A stretch of 64,000 nucleotides of DNA from Luidia sarsii (taxonomy: Eukaryota; Echinodermata; Asteroidea; Paxillosida; Luidiidae), in contig OX465102.1 of NCBI GenBank assembly GCA_949987565.1, positions 24,528,760 through 24,592,759 of the forward strand. Direction: 5' to 3'. A program made the position numbers and the translations under genes. A model generated the notes under the pieces. That model was given only the letters and a program-made list of their open reading frames with translations, ran no database searches and had not been told where the DNA came from. Of the stretch, positions 9,587 to 23,150 are shown in pieces; positions within the stretch are counted from its first letter, which is position 1, and every line of letters starts with the position of its first letter.

Positions 9587-12411
9587 CCCTAGTCACACTA
9601 GAGACAGAGTGAGCCAAAATGCAGTCGGAATGAAAGTTGTTTGCATATGTAACCAAGTGGAATATAAATAAGGAAACGGATATGGGTTAAGTTGCATCAA
9701 CAGAGGCAGAGGAATCAAATAGATTTGTGTAAAGTTGTGTAAAAAGGCACCACAACACAAGTAACAATAGGGAATTTATACAAAACAACTGCCACAAGTA
9801 GCAGTCGGGAAAGCAAGTATAGAGGAAACCTCAAAAACTCTTCAATGTGCAGTCTGAATATTCTGACTATCAGCATTCTAAAATCTCCAGCTGTTTTCCA
9901 ACTTCATTCGAGCCGTTATCGAGAGCTAATGCGCCATAAGCAATGGGCACGAATCATTTGAGGCAGGTTAGAAGCGCATCCTTAATATTCGAACGGCCTG
10001 TTTGATTTATTATTCGTTCTGGTTGGTTCTATTTGATTCTTGGTGATTCTGAGTGAGTGCTGTGGCGACGGAGCCTTTAAATCTCCTAGTTGAAAGCGTC
10101 CACTTTTCTCTGTCGTTCAGGTCACATCCTCCACATTTTCACAAACTCAAACGAATCAGACCATTGGATAAATACACACCTCAAGAAAGTAACTTGTAAT
10201 TCTTCATGGTGTTAACCTCATAGACCATGTCACAAGAGCACTTTCACTCTACATATTAGAAGACAGCAGACTATAGGTTTCAAATTAGTTTTGTGTTTTT
10301 CCAAAAATGCCGCTTTCCTGATTAGTGGATTTATTGTCCAGTATTTTTGTGAAAACACCTTTATTGCTGATCCCCTTTCCTTTCTGTCCCCTTTGCCATT
10401 TTGCCTCTGCCAGAAAGCCCCTGCAAGGATGGACATATACGGCCATCTTTAAATTTTCAGATATCCCCCCCAAAAAATCTAAGATTCTTGACAAACTAAC
10501 ATTGGGCCAAACGGACCAATCCGAGCCGCCCTTCCAATGTCGAGAAAACTGTACAGCATGAGAGCCTGGAATCAATTGGTCAACCCATCTCGAATGTGAT
10601 TTATGGCTGCTCACCTCGGTGAATGACCACGGTTTCCCCCGGTCAGCCCGGCGGGGAGGATAAAAAGAAGAAAACAAAAACTGTACGAGTTTCCGATGTA
10701 AAAGAACGAGGATGATATGAGAGGCTGGCTGATACTAGACAGATGCCTGTCTATCCTGCTTTTCCCGGCAACACCCTTAGAGATGTTTTATCTCATGGGC
10801 TTGGGGGAAGAGGAACTCGAATCCTTCTGTTTATTTAACAGCAAAGACCAGGTATAGTGCTGTTTTATCTTCGGATAGAGAGAGAGAGAGAGAAATTTAC
10901 GTCTTCCCCGGGGTGTAGTAAGCTGATGGCATAAATTCATGACACCCCCCCCCCCCCTCTAAAAAAAAAAAAAAAAAAGCATTCCTCCAATTGCATCTCA
11001 TTTGTGAGGAATTAAAGTGTTTGGAAACATGGCAGGCCCAGCAAAGTGATTTATCTTGTCCACAGATGGGGCCGATAGCCTATCTTCCAGATAAGATTCC
11101 GAACACCCCGAGCCCCTCCATGCACCCGATTCACAGACGCTAGCCGTAGATACAAGACACCAGGCTCTTAGATGTGAAGCGCCCCGACAGGGTATCATTT
11201 CAAAAATTGATGCACTGCGGGGAGTGCGATATAGGTCTGGATGAATGAAAGAATGAAGATGCCTTTGAAATCCAGCCAGGACATGATGAAAAATTGATCA
11301 CAATCTTATCAAATGTTGATTGGAAAGTCAACGCCTTGCTCTGAAAGAAAACTCTGTCATGGTCATCTTAGATTCAGTTGATAACTTGATATGGAGAGCT
11401 TTCTAAATGCACATCTTAGCATAGCCACCCTGGCCTTTTACTCATGGCATGAGTGTGGTTACTGACCAAACTGCTGTGGTGTTTGTGTAACAGGTGACTG
11501 GTAGGCTGCCATGCTTTGCTTCAAGTTTCAACAATCCAATTTCTATTCTTCACTTTCTTTGGGTGTGTGCATGTTAGACCTGCCTGAAGATCTTTACAAT
11601 CAGTTGATGTAATAGATTTTGTGCTATAGTGTTAAGAGTTATGAGAGATGATATCAAATTTATGTAAGTCACCAAAGTATTGTTTCATATCACTTTGGGA
11701 TTCTGGCCTTAATGTCTTGGGACGAAGAGCATGAAGTGTTTTTCTTGCATATGCGGGTCTACAAGCTACATTGTAATGTGATATCAACTGCTCTTGACTT
11801 ATATTCTACTTAAATCCTTACTAAGCACAAAACACAAGTAAAAGTTTGGGATGTCCAGCTGATCCTACTAATCCAGACTTCAAATTTTGGAATTGGATGT
11901 TTACGATACTGATTGGGTTTTTTTCACAGGAGAGCTGGTGCAGTTCCTCATATTGCTTTGAAATCATCTCTTTTTATTCTTTTTTTTGTGTGTTCTAGGA
12001 TTCAGTGTCCAGCAATCAAGCATTGAGGTTGAAAATTTACAAACAAATACTTTGTAGTCTCTGAGACTGGTAATCACAAATAATGGTATATTTGTGATAA
12101 TACTTATTACTGCCAAGGGTGTTCAATTTGTTTTGTTTCACTGTTGCATAAATCTATCAAGAAAGCCGATTTCAAAGAGAACCTTGATTTGGTAATTTTA
12201 CCTGTATATTAATTGATATGGCTTAGATTTAGGCCAATTTGTCAATATTAACATAGGACAAGATAGCCTATTTTTGTTTCTCTGGTTTTGAGTGTTCAAG
12301 TACGGTATGCATAATTTTGAGTGATTAGAGTGATTTTTACCTTGGAGTAATGAACATATTTTTTGTACTATCTTCACTCGAAGAGTTGTCTAATATTATT
12401 TGGATATGACT
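9587..12411. other. Intergenic, largely unique
   Basis: No coding exon recognised. There is a short GA run at 10878, poly-C/poly-A at 10945-10978, and otherwise AT-rich single-copy-looking sequence. Confidence 0.5.
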
Positions 12412-12590
12412 ACAGTAATATGCAAAAAAATGCCAACTGCTTACTCACTGAAGTGACCAAAGAGTGAAAATAAAAGCTAGGATGGCCTGATGTTTGGATC
12501 CTAGCAGGACCTTCTCAAAGACAGAATTCTGCCTTTGAGAAAGATCCTGCTAGGATTGAAATGTCAGGCCGTCCATAGTTTAGATAATTT
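12412..12590. repeat. Head-to-head pair of GAAACGTC elements
   Basis: A minus copy (tail TGCCAACTGCTTACTCACTG, core GGATCCTAGCAGGACCTTCT) meets a plus copy (TGCCTTTGAGAAAGATCCTG, TAGGATTGAAATGTCAGGCC). The 5' ends face each other, so the whole is palindromic. Confidence 0.75.
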
Positions 12591-12644
12591 AGGTATATGA
12601 ACACCAGCCTTTCACGAATCCCTGGATGAAGCTCATGGTTCAGT

Positions 12645-14930
12645 GGTCTGGCTCAGACTCAGGCTCAGACTCAGGCTCAGACTCAGGCTCAGACTCAGAC
12701 TCAGACTCAGGCTGTGGCTCTGGTTAGGGCCTGGCTGTGGCTCAGGTTCAGGCTTTGGCTCAGACTCAGGCCAAGGCTCAGGCCAAGGCTCAGGCCAAGG
12801 CTCAGGCAAAGGCTCTGCTGGCCAAGGCTCTGCTGGCCAAGGCTCTGCTGGCCAAGGCTCTCGTCAAGGCTCAGGCCAAGGCTCTGCTGGCCAAGGCTCT
12901 GCTGGCCAAGGCTCTGCTGGCCAAGGCTCTGCTGGCCAAGGCTCTGCTGGCCAAGGCTCTGCTGGCCAAGGCTTTGCTGGTCAAGGCTCTCGTCAAGGCT
13001 CAGGCCAAGGCTCTGACCAAGGCTCTGTTCAAGGCTCAGGCAAAGGCTCTGCTTGCCAAGGCCCAGGCCAAGGCTCAGGCAAAGGCTCAGTCCAAGGCTC
13101 AGGCCAAGGCTCATGCCAAGGCTCTGCTTGCCAAGGCTCTGCTTGCCAAGGCTCTGCTTGCCAAGGCTCTGCTTGCCAAGGCTCTGCTGGCCAAGGTTCA
13201 GGCAAAGGCTCAGGCTCTGCTTACCAAGGCTCAGGCCAAGGCTCAGGCCAAGTCTCTGGCCAAGGCTCTGGCCAAGGCTCTGGTCAAGGTTCAGGCAAAG
13301 GCTCAGGCTCTGCTAGCCAAGGCTCTGCTTTCCAAGGCTCTGCTGGCCAAGGCTCATGTCAAGGCTCGGGCAAAGGCTCGGCCAAGGCTCATGCCAAGGC
13401 TCTGCTGGCCAAGGCTCTGCTGGCCAAGGCTCTGCTGGCCAAGGCTCTGCTGGCCAAGGCTCTGCTGGCCAAGGCTCTGCTGGCCAAGGTTCAGGCAAAG
13501 GCTCAGGCTCTGCTTGCCAAGGCTCAGGCCAAGTCTCTGGCCAAGGCTCAGGCAAAGGCAAAGGCTCAGGCAAAGGCTCAGGCAAAGGCTCAGGCAAAGG
13601 TTCAGGCACATGCTCAGGCAAAGGCTCAGCTTCTTGCTTGGGTTCAGGCTCAGGCCAAGGCTCAGGCAAAGGCTCAGGCAAAGGCTCAGGCAAAGGCTCA
13701 GTCCAAGGCTCAGTTCAAGGCTCAGTCCAAGGCTTAGGCCAAGGCTCATGCTCAGACTCAGGCTCAGGCTGTGACTCTGGTTAGGGCCTGGCTGTGGCTC
13801 AAGTTCAGACCAATGCTCAGGCTTTGGCTCAGACTCAGGCCAAGGCTCAGGCCAAGGCTCATGCCAAGGCTCTGCTGGCCAAGGCTCTGCTGGCCAAGGC
13901 TCTGCTGGCCAAGGCTCTGCTGGCCAAGGCTCTGCTGGCCAAGGCTCTGCTGGCCAAGGTTCTGGTCAAGGCTCAGGCCAAGGCTCAGACCAAGGCTCAG
14001 GCAAAGGCTCAGGCAAAGGCTCAGGCAAAGGCTCATGTCAAGGCTCTGCTGGCCAAGGCTCTGCCGGCCAAGGCTCAGGCAAAGGCTCAGGCAAAGGCTC
14101 AGACCAAGGCTCAGGCAAAGGCTCAGGCAAAGAATCAGTCAAAGGCTCAGGCAATGGCTCAGGCAAAGGCTCATGTCAAGGCTCTGCTGGCCAAGGCTCT
14201 GCCGGCCAAGGTTCAGGCAAAGGCTCAGGCAAAGGCCAAGGCTCAGGCCAAGTCTCTGGCCAAGGCTCAGGCAAAGGCTCAGGCAAAGGCTCAGGCTCAG
14301 GCAAAGGCAAAGGCTCAGGCAAAGGCAAAGGCTCAGGCATAGGCTCAGGTTCAAACCAAGGTTCAGGCAAAGGTTCAGGCAAAGGCTCAGTCCAAGTCTC
14401 AGGCAAAGGCTCAGGCAAAGACTCAGGCCAAGGCTCAGGCAAAGGCTCGGGCAAAGGCTCAGGCAAAGGTTCAGGCAAAGGTTCAGGCAAAGGCTCAGTC
14501 CAAGGCTCAGGCAAAGGCTCAGGCAAAGGCTCATGCAAAGGCTCAGGCAAAGGCTCAGGCAAAGGCTCAGGCAAAGGCTCAGTCCAAGGCTCAGGCAAAG
14601 GCTCAGGCAAAGGCTCAGGCAAAGGCTCAGGCAAAGGCTCAGGCAAAGGCTCAGGCAAAGGCTCTGGTCAAGGCCCAGGCAAAGGCTCAGCTTCTTGCTT
14701 TGGCTCAGGCCAAGGCTCCGGCCAAGGCTCTGGTCAAGGCTCAGCTTCTTGTTTTGGCTCAGGCTCATACTCTGGTTCTGGCTCTGGCTCAGGCTCTTGC
14801 TTTGGCTGAGGCTCTGGTTCTTGTTCTGGCTCTGGCTCAGGCCAAGCTTCATGCCAAGGCTCAGGCTCGTGCCTTGGCTCAGACTCTGGCTGAGGCTGAA
14901 ACTCAGTGATTATGTCACAAAATACTGGCT
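12645..14930 (+). repeat. Large codon-neutral minisatellite (GGCTCAGGCAAA / GGCTCTGCTGGCCAA)
   Basis: The units are 6, 12 and 15 bp long, all multiples of three and stop-free, so several frames on both strands stay open for hundreds of codons (for example 12643-13737, 12737-13774 and 13771-14940 on plus, and 14139-14852 on minus). Those frames read Gly-Ser-Gly-Gln, Ala-Gln-Ala-Lys, Arg-Leu-Arg-Gln or Pro-Glu-Pro-Leu repeats. The leader TGGTTAGGGCCTGGCTGTGG recurs at 12720 and 13777, giving a ~1057-bp higher-order duplication. I treat it as non-coding. Confidence 0.9.
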
Positions 14931-17900
14931 GTATCTGTGAAAAGGCCACACATTAATGCAATGAGGAAAGAAAAGGTTAATCCACACCACTGCATAAAAT
15001 GTGTTTTACAGATAACCACCACTTAATAACCACCCCCCCAAAAAAAAAGGTCGATTCAAAACGCACATTGAAATGGACAAACTGCAGCTTGTCTCAAATG
15101 GGATGCTTAATAACTGGTCATGAAACCATTATAATTATTAGCTCGTAATTATTTCTAATATAATATAATGTACAGCTATGACATAATTGTGCATTTTGTA
15201 TTCTGGTATTTGGCCAGGCTGCTATCGATAGCTGTCACATATCTTAATCCATTTCTTCTTCTAGGGGCGTCTGCTAGCTTTTGATTCAGTTGGTGAGGTG
15301 AGTTTTGGAAATTTATTTGTCAGAAGCATCAGGAGAAATACTTTTTTAATTATTTGTACAAAGACACGATGCCGGGCAAAGCTGACCGTGTGCTATTTTT
15401 ACGGAATGTTTCAGAAGCATTCTTTCTTTCTTTTTTGATTCGGTCTCTTTACTTTTATTTTGTTTTCCAAAGGAATCATTCTTTATTATACACACAGAAT
15501 ATAACTTGACAAACCCCGATTACGTTTACTCAAAATTGTTAAAAGTGGGGCCAAACCATGGCATGAAATTGGGTTATTTTTTTATTTTAATATCAGTCAG
15601 AAATGAACAGCATTTGGCCATTGCCAATCTTCTTTTTTGCCCCAGGTTGATTGTAAGCCTATATTATTATCTGTTATATTTTTTTTGTAATGGTTTTAAA
15701 TTCAAGCTTTTGCAGTGGATTTTTAGACACGAAGTGATACTGATAGAGCTAGGCATACCGGTATAGATTTTAACGGTGCCTTTTTTTTTTAGTAGCTCTG
15801 TTCGCTGTATGTGACAGTTGCAGTGTTAACATAAAAAGAAATCCCTTAAATTTTTGGAAAATAAAAATAAAACCGTGTTTGTCATTCCCATTGTCATAAG
15901 CATTATAACATGCATTCGTTTATACATGCAAGCTACAAATTTACCAAATATTTTCCGGGTACAACGTAGAGGGCGGTATACCTACCAACCAGACCAATTT
16001 GTACGTGCTCATCGAAATGGAAAGGTGGCAAGTGATAAGGGACTTCCAAAGACTCGACAGATACTAGTATGAGCGGTAAGATAAATTACATGTGTAAATT
16101 CTTTCCCTTGTTAGTCGTTCGTATAGACGAAAAATATTTCAAATAAACCAACAGCGTGGTCATGCATTGCAGTGTCACTGTGCACGTTTGAAAGGCCAGT
16201 GCGGGAATTTCAAGAAACCAGTTACATGCAGTGTTATAGCTAAGCTGGTGACCACCACGGGTAATTTCCGTCCACCACTCCTGGTGAAAAACAATGCTTC
16301 CGACCGGCACTGTGTTCACCCCATTATTATCCCAATCTATATCATGGTTTCGGTAGTAAAATAAATTGTACTTTTTTGTATCGAAAATACACTTTGGTTG
16401 ACCGCGAAACTTAAAACATCGCTAGTATAACTGTAATAAATATTAGTTATTTGTTAGAAAACAACTGTAAGGGCTGGCAGAAGTCTACTCATCATTGCAC
16501 ACGTACTGAGTGCACGCACATTCAATTCAAACATGTACATTATTCTTCAAGTTTTGTTGTTCACTTTACTTGTTTATTAATGATTTATACACTGAACATG
16601 ACTAACAACAAAACTTGCAGTAAAGTTAATTTGATTAATTATTAATTGAATTTGATTAATCAATTTAATTTACCGGTAACAGTACATGTAATACAAGTTT
16701 TGTTGCTATCATTTTGACCGCAGCCGCTATAATCGCGAGGCTTCGTACACGAGAACGACTTCTTGTTGGTGAAATTTGAACCACCACTATAAATACCCTA
16801 GCTATAACACTGGTTACAGGACTGATCTACTTGTGACCCATGATACTGTAATACTGGTATAACTAAGGCTAAGTATTTCAAACTCCAAATCTGTGGTTCT
16901 TTCTTCGTGGAAATTTCTGAAGCCGGGCAACTAGTCGGTGATGGTATATCTGACCGCGGGCAGTCAAAATAGCAACTGACATGCGCATGTACTATGTGGC
17001 CAACATGTGCAGCATTGTGTGTTAAAACTAATACAATGGTAGTTTGTAGAATCATTTGTTCGGGCATGCCGTACGCGTAACAGGCCTACATTTAACCAAG
17101 ATGTAACAGTGTTTACGTGCGTGCACATCTATGCCAAGGCCTATGCACATTGTGTACGTTACGGTGGCTGGTTTGAGCCAAGATCTTTTAATTATAGCGT
17201 TATGACGTGACGCCCTTGTACTGCGCTATATTATAACGCCCTTGTGTCGCAATAAGGCGTTATAACGCTGTGCATAGGGCGTGAGAACTCTGGTTGAGGG
17301 CGCCTTGCAGAAATGATGTCATGCGCACCAAGGCATACCGCCAATTCCGTGCAGTAATCCCCACCCTGGCCCAATTTGAACCAAATGGTTTAAACTATCA
17401 GCACATGGACCTTGAATTTTCATGATGTAACTTCAAGATGATGTTAATCATGTAATGATGTCATGATGTAATTTCAAGACACAATGTGCTAGTATAGGGC
17501 CTAGGGTCGCGGAGTTGCAAACATTGCAAAAAGAAAACAGCACAAAAACATGCTCACGGCCTGTTACCATAGAGCTGTTATACCATAGAGCTTTTCCTTG
17601 CTCTATGGTTATACTGAGCAAACGATAACAGAATGCAAACCAAAACTAATAGGCCTGGATATTTCATGACCAAATTCCCTCATAATGAGTCTTTCCAAGT
17701 GCTGTTATCCTTACGTAACGCTCTCAGACTTGCTTTGTAAAACGTGAGCATCTCTGTATAACTTGCTCATTGACATTGAGTTACCTTATATGTAAACTTG
17801 CCCTGAGCCCCATCAACATCCCCACAAAATAATGCCGTCACGGTGGCAGTTTTGTATAACTTGCTGTGTAAAACTTACAGCTGCTGTATTGTAATACTGC

Positions 17901-19234
17901 TACAAGTCGGCCTCTTTCACACGTCATGTACGTACCTGTCTGGGGCCATTGTCCTGGGTGCTTTGCCCAACTGGGCGTCTTCCATCAGAGATTCTCTGAT
18001 TCAATCCCTCTGTGGCGATGCAGGAAAAGGGCTGGCTGTTATTAGGACTAGACTCACCGGAAGAGGGAGCCCTATAAATTCATTTGTTGAGAGATAAAGA
18101 TTTGTATCGAAGGGCTTCGTGGATCCTGCAGAGTAAACCGATTTTTCAAAGTCTCGGGGGGGGGGCAGCAATTTGCCACGTGGGTGAAGATTTACAACTG
18201 TTGTTCTTGTAAAATCATTACTTGTCCGAAACGTTTGACTGTTTTGATCTCTCGATGCACTCCTTGGGACTTGCGACCAGTCGAGACGTAATAATTCACG
18301 CCGAGTTCAATGCTTCTAAGGAGCACAACAGAAGTTTCATATTAGACGAGGCTCTAGACTGAAAATCCGAACAGGTGTGTTGCTTCATTCGGGTATGCAC
18401 TACTAAATCATGTAACCGCTGCCTAGCCTGCGGGTGTTTAATGGTGATGAATGCTGTTTAAATCAGATAAATACCCTAACATTTGTTTCCACTGGTTTAA
18501 TGCAAAACACCGCTGCCCGATTGCTTGTATTCCTGCGAATCCGTGATTGATTTCAGCTCGGCGCCTGTTTTAGATCTAGAGAAAACCAACCAACCATTGT
18601 ATATGAAGCATTTCGGGGTTTAAATCGTGCATGATGAACAAATACGTAATAATACAGGTCTAGATTATGGTTTTTTAAACATTAAAACACTGTTTGGCTG
18701 TAACAGATGACATAATTCCCCATATAATGACTTCTCTTTCTTATCACATACAATCCCAAATTAAGAAATGAGGGGTATACTTTTGTCTCGTGTTCTGCCA
18801 TTTTCTAGCATGTATACTGTACTGGTATGCAGGACAATGGTTTCTGGATGAGTGGAATGAGGTAAGGAGTACATAGATTCTACCGAAGTTATCATTCACA
18901 GAACTTTCCTGAAGTGTTCAAAGGTACTTCTCGGCAATGACAGAAAAGGGGATGGCAGAAAAAAAAGATGGGAGGATGGTGATTGGTGAGGCCCTTCGGA
19001 TAGCAGATAACGGAGAAGGTTGGGGAAAGGTCGCCGTATCTTCGGTGTCCCAACTGTCAACCAGACAAATGACAAATAAAAAAAACCCAAAGTAATTGGC
19101 CAATTGGCTAATTGGCTATTTATTTTTCGATGGAGTAGGCCTATTCATAAAACTGAAGCCTAGTGATTTGGGGTTTTGGACTCGATGATTTAATCGGCTT
19201 TATGTATTTTCACTCACAAAATTGAAAAGCACTA
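14931..19234. other. Intergenic, AT-rich, largely unique
   Basis: It contains a possible 33-nt exon (15265-15297) and small hairpins. The hairpins are TTATAACGCC/GGCGTTATAA at 17231-17265 and ACCATAGAGC/GCTCTATGGT at about 17582-17609. The last part has ATGATGTAA-type local repeats at 17420-17480. No gene supported. Confidence 0.45.
15265..15297 (+). other. Possible 33-nt micro-exon
   Basis: A pyrimidine tract ATTTCTTCTTCTAG precedes it and GAG|GTGAGT follows. The enclosed 33 nt read GRLLAFDSVGE in phase 0. No neighbouring exon or family match supports it, so this is only splice-site resemblance. Confidence 0.2.
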
Positions 19235-19400
19235 ACAATGGTCGGAGCGCGTCACCCCTCGCCTTTCAATTCGAAGGTTCCGGGTTCCATTCCCACCTTA
19301 CGCCGACGTTTGTACTCGATTGTGCTCTTAATTACAGTACCTACCTGCTATGTCAACCGTTATGATGCAGAGTGGTGACTTTGTGAGAAGGGGGAGGTTA
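19235..19400 (+). mobile_element. Possible tRNA-derived SINE (third type)
   Basis: CCTTTC/CGAAGG can form an anticodon-like stem, and GGTTCCATTCCCACC resembles a B box and T arm. The A box is poor. It lies immediately before the 14-bp minisatellite. Confidence 0.35.
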
Positions 19401-19464
19401 AATTAAACCAGATATTAGTTGACAGCCTCCTTTTGTGGGGACGCATGCATTGCGTTATTAAAAC

Positions 19465-19893
19465 AGCCGGTAACTCAAAGCCGGTAATTGTAACTCACAG
19501 TCGCTAACTCACAGCCGGTTAATCATAGCCGGTAACTCACATCCGGTAACTCACAGCCGGTAACTCACAGACTCACAGCCGATAACTCACAGCCGGTAAC
19601 TCACAGCCGGTAACTCCCAGCTGGTAACTCACAGCCGGTAACTCACGGCCGTTAACCCACGGCCGGTAACTCACGGACGGTAACTCACAGCGATAACTCA
19701 CGGCCGGTAACTCCCAGCTGGTAACTCCCAGCCGGTAACTCACGGCCGATAACTCACGGCCGTTAACTCACGGCCGTTAACTCACGGCCGGTAACTCACG
19801 GCCGGTAACTCACGGCCGTTAACTCACAGGGGTAAGTCACGGCCGGTAACTCACAGCCGGTGACTCACAGCCGGTAACTCACAGCCGGTAAAT
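19465..19893 (+). repeat. 14-bp minisatellite (CCGGTAACTCACAG)
   Basis: About thirty units, with CACAG/CACGG and CCGGT/CCGTT/CCGAT variants. Some units are shortened (for example around 19690). No stable ORF. Confidence 0.9.
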
Positions 19894-22800
19894 CACTGCG
19901 TGATTTCACCGTGCGTTTTTTATCAAACACCTCTAACATAGACTAACATACAACACGAAGCGATGCTTCATCTGATAACATAATCCTTTTTTTTTCACTG
20001 TCATAATTTAATGCTCAGGTATGGGCTTTGTAAATATTTGAAGGCTGTGGCAACCGTGCATTTGATCTAGCCGAACAGCTACCATCACACGAAGCCAACG
20101 GGTACCGTGAAATTTATTGAGCATTAGTCGAAAGTGGTACTATATAATGTTTTTTTCAACCCACCCCCCCCCCTTGAACAAATATATGGGGGTCTCTTAG
20201 GTTAAGATAACAATGACGGCTCTAGCCATTGGCAAAACAAATCCGAACCGATCGTAAAAAAAAGAAATAGAAAAATTCAACCTTAACTTTGAGTCTGTGA
20301 CATCGCTGACACCATTTTTTGTGAACTCCCGCCGACGAATTTGTGTGCGTGTTTACCGGCCAGGTACGGGCTTCACCAACGAGCCACGGCCTCGTCTCCC
20401 CGTCCCTCGGCCGTCTATACCCGGGGGAAAACCCGGAGAGAATAACAACGGGTCAGAACTGCTCCCCGCGGACAGAAATACTCCCACAATCATGGGGACT
20501 ACTGACACAATAAATTAAAATGGTTGGATTCTTTTTTCCTTTTTTTTACACCGCAGAATTCTGCGCACCTCCTTCTCTCCCCTCCCTCCACCGACATCCA
20601 TTTCTACTGGATGTCTCGTTGGGTTTAATTGAGGGATACTGACCTTTCGGTAGTTAACTGGTGACATTTTTTTCCTCCAAAAGTCTGTCTATCTCTTCAC
20701 TCAGTTTTTATATCCAGTCGTGCGTCTTTGGGGACTAATTATGAAGGAAAAGAAATAAACTCGGTGGGACGGGACTAACACTTTTATAGAGCCCACACCG
20801 AGAAATATTATTTGTGGTGTGGGAATTGGGATCTATAGGTGGCGTCCTGCTCTTTGGGCGGCCTTCACATTCCTTGGTGAGAGCCATTAATTATCACTGG
20901 GAGCTACTCCGACGTGGTCACCAATATCTATAGGCTGTATGCACTGTGAACAGTATTGGGCAATATATGACATTGGCCTACACTTTGGTTAGTCTTGGTA
21001 ACGTCACTGGTAACGTAGGTCAACGAAAGCGACACTGTTGAAATGCGTCGGTCAAAATCCATCGCTGACCTTTCCAATAGTTCTAACAAAACCATGCCAA
21101 GTATAGTTCCTCAACGTTTGTGCAGAATGTCGGTCCAAATCAGTCGCACTCTCCCAACATTACCAAGGAAGCCAGATAAAGTGTTAGTGCAACTGATCAC
21201 AGCTGCCCACGACACTTACTATTTGGCAGACTTTTATTAAAGTGTAGGCTACATAATGAAACTGCCACACTTTTCCCGTTACTTATTTTCTAATAAAGAT
21301 ACTGTAATTGTGAAATCAAAGTCAATCACAAACCTCCAATAATGTCTGACAGAACCCGGATTAAGTGTTTTGCCAACGCTCGGATTTTACCCATTAACAT
21401 TTTGTTTGGCCCATCGTTTAACGTATCCAATATTTGGTAAGTCCAATTTTCAGTTCCAATTATTATACCCAGACGTTTAGCAAAGAAAAATTTGGTACGA
21501 AAATATTGTGCAGTCAGTGTGCTGACAAGAATGACCTAGAAATTTACACATATTTTCACAAAGGAACCTATGTACGCCCGATCATTCGGAAATGGGCCGC
21601 TTTGTACCGAAACGTCAGTCACTCTAACTTTTAAAGAGTGACGATTCGTCGAAGAGTTTCCCAAACCGAAAAAGGATCTGAAAACGGAGAAGGATAATTT
21701 CAAACCATTTGTCTTCTTTTTCTGAACGGCACTCTGCCTTTGAAAAGGTCCTTGGATGGATACGTCAGACCATCTAAATTTTGGGCGAAGTTTGAATGTT
21801 GGGCAAAGTTTAAATAGTGTTTAGTGGGGTTGTTTTTTTTACAGTGTGGGTTAGCAATCCCTCCCTCGCCCTAGCCCGAAGATTTCTGTTTTCTCCCCCA
21901 AAGTCCCGGCGGCCCCCGTCCCTGAGCGGAAAGCCCCCGGCCTGACTTGGCACTTAGCCTAGCCCTTGTCCAGACCGATTTGAATCGGCCACAAATCACC
22001 CATCCCTTTCTTCCCCCCTGTTCAGAATGATGTCTCTAGATAAGATGACCAGATAATGGAGGAGAGGAGGGGGTGTGTTTTCGAAACATGAGAGGGGGTA
22101 TACTATAGAGTAGACTATAGTGTGTACATGTAATTATTTTAGGAGGGAGTATAGTGAGGGAGGAGGTTTCGGAAGTTAGGGGTCAATGCTTGGTTCATCT
22201 CACCGCAGCTGCAACAGTTTCTTTTGACGGGGAGGGGGGGGGGCAAGGGGTGAGGCAGGGAGGTAGAGAGAGAGAGAAGGGGGTATACTGCCAAGACATC
22301 TTGATCAAGCCTGCTGGAGCTTGTGTTAACAGGATCTCCGTTAGGCCCCCTCACACGTCCGGTGTACATAAAACTACCTTGTCGGGTGGAGCCACCCTCG
22401 TCTTGGCTTGGGTGCGAATTACTTCATCAAGATGCATGAGGGGTAGAGAGGGAGTGGGCAGGGGGAGGGGAGGACAGGACAGATCCAGGGGCAGTAGGAA
22501 AAACAGCGGAGGCTTGGTGATCAATTATTCCAGCGGAGACGTTGGCGACAGGCTTTCCCACGGCTCCTCCATGCTATATAAAAGAGAAGAAAAAAAAACG
22601 AAAACGCTGGGCAAAAACTGTTAGGTACAATTACACACTATAGAAGAGCCTGTGGACATTGATTTAGTTCGCTTTTAGGCAATCCTTCAGGGGAGTTTCC
22701 AGAAGTTGGTGATATTCATGTTTCTGTTTCTACTGTTAGTTTGCTTTGGGATTTTGTGCTTGTGCCATAGACTATATATATATACCTGAGATTTGATAAA

Positions 22801-23150
22801 TAAAATGAAATTAAATGACAAATCGTTCATTCTGCGCTTGGTCTGATGCTATATCAGAATAATGTTTATCGGTGCACCCCTTGGTCGCAGGGAAGTCCGG
22901 TCATTTTTTGCGAGGGGTCAAGCTGCGCACGCACATTCGGGGGTCCACCAATCATGCGAGTCAATTGTGTGACCTGCGTTATAAGCTTTCGGGGAAACCC
23001 GTCACTTTCGTTCGGGCTGTATCACCGGTAGGTTGTGGACATTCTTCGATCGAACATTCGGTTTGTGCAATTCCTTGATTTCCAATTATTGGGGTTATCA
23101 CCTTGATTGTTGCATGGGGTGCATATAAGGTGAAGGACATGGGCCCTCAG
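19894..23150. other. Intergenic
   Basis: Mostly unique. A GC-richer patch lies at 20300-20480 (CCGGCCAGGTACGGGC, CCGTCCCTCGGCCG) and GA-rich stretches at 22230-22290 and 22440-22500. An ATATATATAT run sits at ~22775. The short ORFs look like nothing I know. Confidence 0.45.
21727..21785 (+). repeat. GAAACGTC-family copy, diverged
   Basis: ACTCTGCCTTTGAAAAGGTC, then CTTGGATGGATACGTCAGAC and CATCTAAATTTTGGG. The GAAAC element reads GATAC. Confidence 0.6.

Noticed and set aside
12643..14940. Several 100-389-codon ORFs on both strands reading Gly-Ser-Gly-Gln, Ala-Gln-Ala-Lys or Arg-Leu-Arg-Gln repeats
   Set aside because: They come from one stop-free minisatellite whose units are multiples of three, so most frames are open at once. 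No non-repetitive coding sequence or domain flanks them.
15955..16075. Coding-looking segment ending near GAGCG|GTAAGAT
   Set aside because: The candidate frames stop before the donor (TAG or TGA), and no acceptor or protein family supports it.
22154..22624. 156-codon + ORF, Gly/Arg-rich
   Set aside because: The frame runs through GA- and G-rich low-complexity sequence and has no domain or codon pattern.
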